Source of the DNA: Mactra quadrangularis
Lineage: Eukaryota > Mollusca > Bivalvia > Venerida > Mactridae
Reading direction: 5' to 3'
DNA length: 64,000 bases
Assembly: GCA_025267735.1 (NCBI GenBank)
Contig: CM046296.1
Span: 21,788,464-21,852,463, forward strand
Made by a program: the position numbers and the translations under genes. Positions 39,015-50,950 of this stretch are shown in pieces (position 1 is the first letter of the stretch; every line of letters begins with the position of its first letter). A model generated the notes under the pieces. It was not told where the DNA came from and searched no databases. It worked only from the letters and a program-made list of their open reading frames with translations.

Positions 39015-42000
39015 CTAGGACCGGTTTTGGGGCGAGTTACATGCCCTTGTCTCCGCTCCGTAGACTCTCTATATGTACTATATGTACATGCACGTAGCAA
39101 AAAAATAGGTAAACAATGGTGACCTAGTTCCGGTTTCTGGCTCGGGTCCAACCCAGAACGCCGACCCGGCGACCTGGGTGTCGAACAGACCCGGCTAGGA
39201 CCGGTTTTGGGGCGAGTTACATGCCCTTGTCTCCGCTCGGTAGACTCTCCATATGTACTATATGTGCATGCACGTAGCAAAAAAATAGATAAACAATGGT
39301 GACCTAGTTCCGGTTTCTGGCTCGGGTCCAACCCAGAACGCCGACCCGGCGACCTGGGTGTCGAACCGACCCGGCTAGGACCGGTTTTGGGGCGTGTTAC
39401 GTGCCCTTGTCTCCGCTCCGTAGACTCTCTATATGTACTACATGTACATGCACGTAGCAAAAAAATAGGTACACAATGGTGACCTAGTTCCGGTTTAAGG
39501 CTCGGGGCCAACCCAGAACGCCGACCTGGCGACCTGGGTGTCGAACCGACCCGGCTAGGACCGGTTTTGTGGCGAGTTACGTGCCCTTGTCTCCGCTCCG
39601 TAGACTCTCTGTAAGTACTATATGTACATGCACGTAGCAAAAAAATAGGTAAACAGTGGTGACCTAGTTCCGGTTTCTGGCTCGGGTCTAACCCAGAACG
39701 CCGACCCGGCGACCTGGGTGTCAAACCGACCCGGCTAGGACCGGTTTTTGGGCGAGTTACGTGCCCTTGTCTCCGCTCCGTAGACTCTCCATATGAACTA
39801 TATGTACATGCACGTAGCAAAAAAATAGCTAAACAATGGTGACCTAGTTCCGGTTTCTGGCTCGGGTCCAACCAAGAACGCCGACCCGGCGACCTGGGTG
39901 TCGAACCGACCCGGCTAGGACCGGTTTTGGGGCGAGTTACGTGCCCTTGTCTCCGCTCGGTAGACTCTCCATATGTACTATATGTACATGCACGAAGCAA
40001 AAAAATAGGTAAACAATGGTGACCAAGTTCCGGTTTCTGGCTCGGGGCCAACCCAGAACGCCGACCTGGAGACCTGGGTGTCGAACCGACCCGGCGAGGA
40101 CCGGTTTTGTGGCGAGTTACGTGCCCTTGTCTCCGCTCCGTAGACTCTCTATATGTACTATATGTACATGCACGTAGCAAAAAATAGGTAAACAATGGTG
40201 ACCTAGTTCCGGTTTCTGGCTCGGGTTCAACCCAGAACGCCGACCCGGCGACCTGGGTGTCGAAACGACCCGGCTATGACCGGGTTTGGGGCGAGTTACG
40301 TGCTCTTGTCTTCGTTCCGTAGACTCTCTATTTGTACTAGATGTACAAGCAACTGGCAAAAAAATAGGTAAACAATGGTGATCTTGTTCCGGTTTCTGGC
40401 TCGGGTCCAACCCAGAACGCCGAACCGGCGACCTGGGTGTCGAACCGACCCGGCTAGGACCGGTTTTGGGGCGAGTTACGTGCCCTTGTCTCCGCTCCGT
40501 AGACTCTCTATATGTACTATATGTACATGCACGTAGCAAAAAAATAGGTAAACAATGGTGATCTAGTTCCGGTTTCTGGCTAGGGTCCAAGCCAGAACGC
40601 CGACTGGCGACCTGGGTGTCGAACCGACCCGGCTATTACCGGTTTTGGGGCGAGTTACGTGCCCTTGTCTCCGCTCCGTAGACTCTCTATATGTTCTATA
40701 TGTACATGCACGTAGCAAAAAAATAGGTAAACAATGGTGACCTAGTTCAGGTTTCTGGCTCGGGTCTAACCCAGAATGCCGACCCGGCGAATTGGGTGTC
40801 GAACCGACCCGGCTAGGACCGGTTTTGGGGTGAGTTACGTGCCCTTGTCTCCGCTCCGTAGACTCTCTACATGTACTATATGTACATGCACGTAGCAAAA
40901 AAATAGGTAAACAATGGTGACCTAGTTCCGGTTTCTGGCTCGGGGCCAACCCAGAACACCGACCCGGCGACCTGGGTGTCGAAAAGACCCGGCTAGGACC
41001 GGTTTTGGGGCGTGTTACGTGCCCTTGTCTCCGCTCCGTAAACTCTCTATATGTACTATATGTACATGCACGTAGCAAAAAAAATAGGTAAACAATGGTG
41101 ACCTAGTTCCGGTTTCTGGCTCGGGTCCAACCAAGAACGCCGACCCGGCGACCTGGGTGTCGAACCAACCCGGCTCGGACCGGTTTGTGGGCGAGTTACG
41201 TGCCCTTGTCTCCGCTCCGTAGACTCTCTATATGTACTATATGTACATGCACGTAGCAAAAAAATAGGTAAACAATGGTGACCTAGTTCCAGTTTATGGC
41301 TCGGGTCCAACCCAGAACGCCGATCCGGCGACCTGGGTGTCGAACCGACCCGGCTAGGACCATTTTTGGGGCGAGTTACGTGCCCTTGTCTCTGCTCCGT
41401 AGACTCTCCATATGTACAATATGTACATGCACGTACCAAAAAAATAGGTTAACAATGGTGACCTAGTTGCGGTTTCTAGCTCGGGTCCAACCCAGAACGC
41501 CGACCCGGCGACCTGGGTGTCGAACCGACCCGGCTAAGACCGCTTTTGGGGCGAGTTACGTGCCCTTGTCTTCGTTCCGTAGACTCTCTTTATGTACTAT
41601 ATGTACATGCACGTAGCAAATAAATAGGTAAACAATGGTGACCTAGTTCCGGTTTCTGGCTCGGGTCCAACCCAGAACGCCGACCCGGCGACCTGGGTGT
41701 CGAACCGACCCGGCTAGGACCGGTTTTGAGGCGAGTTACGTGCCCTTGTCTCCGCTCCGTAGACTATCTGTATGTACTATATGTACATGCACGTAGCAAA
41801 AAATAGGTAAACAATGGTGACCTAGTTCCGGTTTCTGGCTCGGGTTCAACCCAGAACGCCGACCCGGCGACCTGGGTGTCGAAACGACCCGGCTATGACC
41901 GGGTTTGGGGCGAGTTACGTGCCCTTGTCTCCGCTCCGTAGACTCTCCATATGAACTATATGTACATGCACGTAGCAAAAAAATAGCTAAAGAATGGTGA

Positions 42001-45000
42001 CCTAGTTCCGGTTTCTGGCTCGGGTCCAACCAAGAACGCCGACCCGGCGACTTGGGTGTCGAACCGACCCGGCTAGGACCGGTTTTGTGCGAGTTACGTG
42101 CCCTTGTTTCCGCTCGGTAGACTCTCTCTATGAACTATATGTACATGCACGTAGCAAATAAATAGGTAATCAATGGTGACCTAGTTCCGGTTTCTGGCTC
42201 GGGTCCAACCCAGAACGCCGATCCGGCGACCTGGGTGTTAAACCGACCCGGCTAGGACCGGTTTTGGGGCGAGTTACGTGCCCTTGTCTCCGCTCTGAAG
42301 ACTCTCTATATGTACTATATGTACATGTACGTAGCAAAAAAATAGGTAAACAATGGTGACCTAGTTCCGGTTTCTGGCTCGGGTCCAACCCAGAACGCCG
42401 ACCCGGCGACCTGGGTGTCGAACCGACCCGGCTAGGACCAGTTTTGGGGCGAGTTACGTGCCCTTGTCTCCGCTCCATAGACTCTCTATATGTACTATAA
42501 GTACATGAACGTAGCAAAAAAATAGGTAAACAATGGTGACCTAGTTCCGGTTTCTGGCTCGGGTCCAACCCAGAACGCCGACCCGGCGACCTGGGTGTCG
42601 AACCGACCCGGCTAGGACTTGTTTCGGGCGAGTTACGTGCCCTTGTCTCCGCTTCGTATACTCTCTATATGTAGTATATGAACATGCACGTAGCAAAAAA
42701 ATAGGTAAACAATGGTGACCTAGTCCCTGTTTCTGGCTAGGGTCCAACCCAGAACGCCGACCCTGCGACCTGGGTGTCGAACCGACCCGGCTAGGACCGG
42801 TTTTGGGGCGAGTTACGAGCCCTTGTCTCCGCTCCGTAGACTCTCTATATGTACTATATGTACATGCACGTAGCAAAAAAATAGGTAAACAATAGTGACC
42901 TAGTTCCGCTTTCTGGCTCGGGTCCAACCCAGAATGCCGACCCGGCGACCTGGGTGTCGAACCGACCCGGCTAGGACCGGTTTTGGGGCGAGTTACGTGC
43001 CCTTGTCTCCGCTCCGTAGACTCTCCATATGAACTATATGTACATGCACGCAGCAAAAAAATAGGTAAACAATGGTGACCTAGTTCCGGTTTCTGGCTCG
43101 GGTCCAACCCAGAACGCCGACCCGGCGACCTGGGTGTCGAACCGACCCGGCTAGGACCGGTTTGGGGGCGAGTTACGTGCCCTTGTCTCCGCTCGGTAGA
43201 CTCTCTATATGAACTATATGTACATGCACGTAGCAAAAAAATCCGTAAACAATGGTGACCTAGTTCCGGTTTCTGGCTCGGGTCCAACCCAGAACGCCGA
43301 CCCGGCGACCTGGGTGTCGAATCGACCCGGCTAGGACCGGTTTTGGGGCGAGTTACGTGCCCTTGTCTCCGCTCCGTAGAATCTCTATATGTACTATATG
43401 TACATGCACGTAGCAAAATAATAGGTAAACAATGGTGACCTAATTCCGGTTTCTGGCTCGGGTCCAACCCAGAACGCCGACCCGGCGACCTGGGTGTCGA
43501 ACCGACCCGGCTAGGACCGGTTTTGGGGCGAGTTACGTGCCCTTGTCTCCGCTCCGTAGACTCTCTATATGTACTATATGTACATGCACGTAGCAAAAAA
43601 TTAGGTAAACAATGGTGACCTAGTTCCGGTTTCTGGCTCGGGTCCAAGCCAGAACGCCGACTGGCGACCTGGGAGTCGAACCGACCCGGCTAGGACCGGT
43701 TTTGGGGCGAGTTACGTGCCCTTGTCTCCGCTCCGTAGACTCTCTATATGTACTATATGTACATGCACGTAGCAAAAAAATAGGTAAACAATGGTGACCT
43801 AGTTCAGGTTTCTGGCTCGGGTCTAACCCAGAATGCCGACCCGGCGACCTGGGTGTCGAACTGACCCGGCTAGGACCTGTTTTGGGGTGAGTTACGTGCC
43901 CTTGTCTCCGCTCCGTAGACTCTCTATATGTACTATATGTACATGCACGTAGCAAAAAAATAGGTTAACAATGGTGACCTAGTTCCGGTTTCTGGCTCGG
44001 GTCCAACCCAGAACGCCGATCCGGCGACCTGGGTCTCGAACCGACCCGGCTAAGACCGTTTTTGGGGAAAGTTACGTGCCCTTGTCTCTGCTCCGTAGAC
44101 TCTCTATATGTACAATATGTACATGCACGTACCAAAAAAATAGGTAAACAATGGTGACCTAGTTGCGGTTTCTGGCTCGGGTCCAACCCAGAACGCCGAT
44201 CCGGCGACCTGGGTGTCGAACCGACCCGGCTAAGAACGTTTTTGGGGCGAGTTACGTGCCCTTGTCTCCGCTCCGTAGACTCTCTTTATGTACTATATGT
44301 ACATGCACGTAGCAAATAAATAGGTAAACAATGGTGACCTAGTTCCGGTTTCTGGCTCGGGTTCAACCCAGAACGCCGACCCGGCGACCTCGGTGTCGAA
44401 CCGACCCGGCTAGGACCGGTTTTGGGGCGAGGTATGTGCCCTTGTCTCCGCTCCGTAGACTCTCTATATGTACTATATGTACATGCACGTAGCAAAAAAA
44501 TAGGTAAACAATGGTGACCTAGTTCCGGTTTCTGGCTCGGGTCCAACCCAGAACGCCGACCCGGCGACCTGGGTGTCGAACCGACCCGGCTAGGACCGGT
44601 TTTGGGGCGAGTTACGTGCCCTTGTCTCCGCTCCGTAGACTCTCTATATGTACTATATGTACATGCACGTAGCAAAAAAATAGGTAAACAATGGTGACCT
44701 AGTTCCGGTTTCTGGCTCGGGTCCAACCCAGAACGCCGACCCGGTGACCTGGGTGTCGAACCGACCCGGCAAGGACCGGTTTTAGGGCGAGTTACGTGCC
44801 CTTGTCTCCGCTCCGTAGACACTCTATATGTACTATATGTACATGCACGTAGCAAAAAAATAGGTAAACAATGGTGACCTAGTTCCGGTTTCTGGCTCGG
44901 GTCCAACCCAGAACGCCGACCCGGCGACCTGGGTGTCGAACCGACCCGGCTAGGACCGGTTTTGGGGCGAGTTACGTGCCCTTGTCTCCGCTCCGTAGAC

Positions 45001-45669
45001 TCTCTATATGTACTATATGTACATGCACGTAGCAAAAAAATAGGTAAACAATGGTGACCTAGTTCCGGTTTCTGGCTCGGGTCCAACCCAGAACGCCGAC
45101 CCGGCGAACTGGGTGTCGAACCGACCCGGCTAGGATCGGTTTTGGGGCGAGTTACGTGCCCTTGTCTTCGTTCCGTAGACTCTCTACATGTACTATATGT
45201 ACATGCACGTAGCAAAAAAATAGGTAAACAATGGTGACCTAGTTCCGGTTTCTGGCTCGGGTCCAACCCAGAACGCCGACCCGGTGTCCTGGGTGTCGAA
45301 CAGACTCGGCTAGGACCGGTTTTGGGGCGAGTTACGTGCCCTTGTCTCCGCTCCGTAGACTCTCTATATGTACTATATGTACATGCACGTACCAAAAAAA
45401 TAGGTAAACAATGGTGACCTAGTTCCGGTTTCTGGCTCGGGTCCAACCCAGAACGCCGACCCAGCGACCTGGGTGTCGAACCGACCCGGCTAAGACCGTT
45501 TTTGGGGCGAGTTACGTGCCCTTGTCTCCGCTCCGTAGACTCTCTATATGTACTATATGTACATGCACGTAGCAAATAAATAGGTAAACAATGGTGACCT
45601 CGTTCCGTTTTCTGGCTCGGGTCCAACCCAGAACGCCGACCCGGCGACCTGGGTGTCGAACCGACCCGG

Positions 45670-47350
45670 CTAGGACCGGTTTTGGGGCGAGTTACGTGCC
45701 CTTGTCTCCGCTCCGTAGACTCTCTATATGTACTATATGTACATGCACGTAGCAAAAAAATAGGTAAACAATGGTGACCTAGTTCCGGTTTCTGGCTCGG
45801 GTCCAACCCAGAATGCCGACCCGGCGACCTGGGTGTCGAACCGACCCGGCTAGGACCGGTTTTGGGGCGAGTTACGTGCCCTTGTCTTCGTTCCGTAGAC
45901 TCTCTATATGTACTATATGTACATGCACGTAGAAAAAAATAGGTAAACAATGGTGACCTAGTTCCGGTTTCTGGCTCGGGTCCAACCCAGAACGCCGAAC
46001 CGGCGACTTGGGTGTCGAACCGACCCGGCTAGGACCGGTTTTGGGGCGAGTTACGTGCCCTTGTCTCCGCTCCGTAGACTCTCTATATGTACTATATGTA
46101 CTTGCACGTAGCAAAAAAAAAAAGTAAACAATGGTGACCTAGTTCCGGTTTCTGGCTCGGGTCAACCCAGAACGCCGACCCGGCGACCTGGGTGTCGAAC
46201 TGGTCCGGCTAGGACCGGTTTTGGGGCGAGTTACGTGCCCTTGTCTCCGCTCCGTAGACTCTTTATATGTACTATATGTACATGCACGTACCAAAAAAAA
46301 TAGGTAAACAATGGTGACCTAGTTGCGGTTTCTGGCTCGGGTTCAACCCAGAACGCCGAACCGTCGACCTGGGTGTCGAACCGACCCGGCTAAGACCGTT
46401 TTTGGGGCGAGTTACGTGCCCTTGTCTTCGTTCCGTAGACTCTCTATATGTACTATATGTACATGCACGTAGCAAAAAAATAGGTAAACAATGGTGACCT
46501 AGTTCCGGTTTCTGGCTCGGGTCCAACCCAGAACGCCGACCCGGCGACCTGGGTGTCGAACCGACCCGGATAGGACCTTTTTTGGGGCGAGTTACGTGCC
46601 CTTGTCTCCGCTCCGTAGACTCTCTATATGTACTATATGTACATGCACGTAGCAAAAAAATAGGTAAACAATGGTGACCTAGTTCCGGTTTCTGGCTCGG
46701 GTCCAACCCAGAATGCCGACCCGGCGACCTGGGTGTCGAACCGACCCGGCTAGGACCGGTTTTGGGGCGAGTTACGTGCCCTTGTCTTCGTTCCGTAGAC
46801 TCTCTATATGTACTATATGTACATGCACGTAGAAAAAAATAGGTAAACAATGGTGACCTAGTTCCGGTTTCTGGCTCGGGTCCAACCCAGAACGCCGAAC
46901 CGGCGACTTGGGTGTCGAACCGACCCGGCTAGGACCGGTTTTGGGGCGAGTTACGTGCCCTTGTCTCCGCTCCGTAGACTCTCTATATGTACTATATGTA
47001 CTTGCACGTAGCAAATAAAAAAGGTAAACAATGGTGACCTAGTTCCGGTTTCTGGCTCGGGTCAACCCAGAACGCCGACCCGGCGACCTGGGTGTCGAAC
47101 TGGTCCGGCTAGGACCGGTTTTGGGGTGAGTTACGTGCCCTTGTCTCCGCTCCGTAGACTCTTTATATGTACTATATGTACATGCACGTACCAAAAAAAA
47201 TAGGTAAACAATGGTGACCTAGTTGCGGTTTCTGGCTCGGGTTCAACCCAGAACGCCGAACCGTCGACCTGGGTGTCGAACCGACCCGGCTAAGACCGTT
47301 TTTGGGGCGAGTTACGTGCCCTTGTCTTCGTTCCGTAGACTCTCTATATG
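45670..47350 (+). repeat. Five-unit (900-bp) higher-order repeat, near-identical copies
   Basis: About 45,670-46,440 and 46,590-47,340 align at a 900-bp offset, with three base differences that I can find in the compared lines (two in the A-run near 46,116, one at about 46,227). Shared variants include AGAAAAAAATAGG, CCGAACCGGCGACTTGG, TACTTGCACG, GGGTCAACCC and GAACTGGTCCGG. This is one of the most recent amplifications in the array. Confidence 0.85.
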
Positions 47351-47375
47351 TAGTACACAATTATTATATGAACAT
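47350..47375 (+). repeat. Short insertion in the TATATGTAC region of one unit
   Basis: TATGTAGTACACAATTATTA then TATGAAC replaces the usual TATGTAGTATATGAAC, adding about 12 bp (ACACAATTATTA-like). The inserted bases do not resemble other parts of the unit. Confidence 0.65.
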
Positions 47376-49140
47376 GCACGTAGCAAAAAATAGGTAAACA
47401 ATGGTGACCTAGTTCCGGTTTCTGGCTCGGGTCCAACTCAGAACGCCGACCCGGCGACCTGGGTGTCGAACCGACCCGGCTAGGACCGGTTTTGGGGCGA
47501 GTTACGTGCCCTTGTCTCCGCTCCGTAGACTCTCTTTATGTACTATATGTACATGCATATAGCAAAAAAATAGGTAAACAATGGTGACCTAGTTCCGGTT
47601 TCTGGCTCGGGTACAACCCAGAACGCCGACCCGGCGGCCTGGGTGTCGAACCAACCCGGCAAGGACCGGTTTTGGGGCGAGTTACGTGCCCTTGTCTCCG
47701 CTCCGTAGACTCTCTATATGTACTATATGTACATGCACGTAGCAATAAAATAGGTAAACAATGGTGACCTAGTTCCGGTTTCTGGCTCGGGTCCAACCCA
47801 GAACGCCGACCCGGTGACCTGGGTGTCGAACCGACCCGGCTAGGATCGGTTTTGGGGCGAGTTACGTGCCCTTGTCTCCGCTCCGTAGACTCTCTATATA
47901 TGCTATATGTACATGCACGTAGCAAAAAAATAGGTAAACAATGGTGACCTAGTTCCGGTTTCTGGCTCGGGTCCAACCCAGAACACCGAACCGACGACTT
48001 GGGTGTCGAACCGACCCGGCTAAGACCGTTTTTTGGGCGAGTTACGTGCCCTTGTCTCCGCTCCGTAGACTCTCTATATGTACTATATGTACATGCACGT
48101 AGCAAAAAAATAGGTAAACAATGGTGACCTTGTTCCGGTTTCTGGCTCGGGTTCAACCCAGAAGGCCGACCCGGCGACCTGGGTGTCGAACTGACCCGGC
48201 TAGGACCGGTTTTGGGGCGAGTTACGTGCCCTTGTCTCCGCTCCGTAGACTCTCTATATGTACTATATGTACATGCACGTAGCAAAACAATAGGTAAACA
48301 ATGGTGACCTAGTTCCGGTTTCTGGCTCGGGTCCAACCCAGAACGCCGACCCGGCGACCTGGGTGTCGAACCGACCCGGCTAGGACCGGTTTTGGGGCGA
48401 GTTACGTGCCCTTGTCTCTGCTCCGTAGACTCTCTATATGTACTATATGTACATGCACGTAGCAAAAAAATAGGTTAACAATGGTGACCTAGTTCCGGTT
48501 TCTGGCTCGGGTACAACCCAGAACGCCGACCCGGCGACCTGGGTGTCGAACCGACCCGGCAAGGACCGGTTTTGGGGCGAGTTACGTGCCCTTGTCTGCG
48601 CTCCGTAGACTCTCTTTATGTACTATATGTACATGCACGTAGCAAAAAAATAGGTTAACAATGGTGACCTAGTTCCGGTTTCTGGCTCGGGTACAACCCA
48701 GAACGCCGACCCGGCGACCTGGGTGTCGAACCGACATGGCAAGGACCGGTTTTGCGGCGAGTTACGTGCCCTTGTCTCCGCTCCGTAGACTCTCTTTATG
48801 TACTATATGTACATGCGCGTAGCAAAAAAAAAGTTAAACAATGGTGACCTAGTTCCGGTTTCTGGCTCGGGTCCAACCCAGAACGCCGAACCGGCGGCCT
48901 GGGTGTCGAACCGACCCGGCTAGGACCGGTTTTGGGGCGAGTTACGTGCCCTTGTCTCCGCTCCGTAGACTCTCTATATGTTCTATATGTACATGCACGT
49001 AGCAAAAAAGTAGGTAAACAATGCTGACCTAGTTCCGGTTTCTGGCTCGGGTCCAACCCAGAACGCCGACCCGCCGACCTGGGTGTCGAACCGACCCCGC
49101 TAGGACCGGTTTTGGGGCGAATTACGTGCCCTTGTCTCCG

Positions 49141-49180
49141 CTCCGTAGACTCTCTATATCCCGGCAAGGACCGGTTTTGG
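49141..49180 (+). repeat. Deletion junction: a unit truncated by about 115 bp
   Basis: TCTCTATAT runs straight into CCCGGCAAGG at 49,159-49,160. The consensus would have about 115 more bases here, from GTACTATATG through to the start of the next unit. This is the largest internal deletion I noticed in the array. Confidence 0.8.
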
Positions 49181-49199
49181 GGCGAGTTACGTGCCCTTG

Positions 49200-50950
49200 T
49201 CTCCGCTCCGTAGACTCTCTATATGCACTATATGTACATGCACGTAGCAAATAAAATAGGTAAACAATGGTGACCTAGTTCCGGTTTCTGGCTAGGGTGC
49301 AACCCAGAACGCCGACCCGGCGACCTGGGTGTCGAACCGACCCGGCTAGGACCGGTTTTGGGGCGAGTTACGTGCCCTTGTCTCCGCTCCGTAGACTCTC
49401 TATATGTACTATATGTACATGCACGTAGCAAAAAAATAGGTAAACAATGGTGACCTAGTTCCGGTTTCTGGCTCGGGTCCAACCCAGAATGCCGACCCGG
49501 CGACCTGGGTGTCGAACTGACCCGGCTAGAACCGTTTTTGGGGCGAGTTACGTGCCCTTGTCTCCGCTCCGTAGACTCTCTATATGTAGTATATGTACAT
49601 TCACGTAGCAAAAAAGTAGGTAAACAATGGTGACCTAGTTCCGGTTTCTGGCTCGGGTCCAACCCAGAACGCTGACCCGGCGACCTGGGTGTCGAACCGA
49701 CCCGGCAAGGACCGGTTTTGGGGCGAGTTACGTGCCCTTGTCTGCGCTCCGTAGACTCTCTTTATGTACTATATGTACATGCACGTAGCAAAAAAATAGG
49801 TAAACAATGGTGACCTAGTTCCGGTTTCTGGCTCGGGTACAACCCAGAACGCCGACCCGGCGACCTGGGTGTCGAACCGACCCGGCAAGGACCGGTTTTG
49901 GGGCGAGTTACGTGCCCTTGTCTCCGCTCCCTAGACTCTCTATATGTACTATATGTACATGCGCGTAGCAAAAAAAAGGTAAACAATGGTGACCTAGTTC
50001 CGGTTTCTGGCTCGGGTCCAACCCAGAACGCCGACCCGGCGACCTGGGTGTCGAACCGACCCGGCTAGGACCGGTTTTGGGACGAGTTACGTGCCCTTGT
50101 CTCCGCTCCGTAGACCCTCTATATGTTCTATATGTACATGCACGTAGCAAAAATTAGGTAAACAATGCTGACCTAGTTCCGGTTTCTGGCTCGGGTCCAA
50201 CCCAGAACGCCGACCCGGCGACCTGGGTGTCGAACCGACCCGGCTAGGACCGGTTTTGGGGCGAGTTACGTGCCCTTGTCTCCGCTCCGTAGACTCTCTA
50301 TATGTACTATATGTACATGCACGTAGCAAAAAATAGGTTAACAATGGTGACCTAGTTCCGGTTTCTGGCTCGGGTACAACCCAGAACGCCGACCCGGCGA
50401 CCTGGGTGTCGAACCGACCCGGCAAGGACCGGTTTTGGGGCGAGTTACGTGCCCTTGTCTCCGCTCCGTAGACTCTCTATATGCACTATATGTACATGCA
50501 CGTAGCAAATAAAATAGGTAAACAATGGTGACCTAGTTCCGGTTTCTGGCTCGGGTGCAACCCAGAACGCCGACCCGGCGACCTGGGTGTCGAACCGACC
50601 CGGCTAGGACCGGTTTTGGGGCGAGTTACGTGCCCTTGTCTCCGCTCCGTAGACTCTCTATATGTACTATATGTACATGCACGTAGCAAAAAAATAGGTA
50701 AACAATGATGACCTAGTTCCGGTTTCTGGCTCGGGTCCAACCCAGAATGCCGACCCGGCGACCTGGGTATCGAACTGACCCGGCTAGAATCGTTTTTGGG
50801 GCGAGTTACGTGCCCTTGTCTCCGCTCCGTAGACTCTCTATATGTAGTATATGTACATTCACGAAGCAAAAAAGTAGGTAAACAATGGTGACCTAGTTCC
50901 GGTTTCTGGCTCGGGTCGAACCCAGAACGCTGACCCGGTGACCTGGGTGT
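49200..50950 (+). repeat. Seven-unit (1,260-bp) higher-order repeat
   Basis: ATATGCACTATATG with GCAAATAAAATAGG (49,223 and 50,482), the GGTGCAACCC variant, GAACTGACCCGGCTAGAA, TACATTCACG and AAAAAAGTAGG recur in order about 1,260 bp apart. The second copy has a few private changes. Confidence 0.75.
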
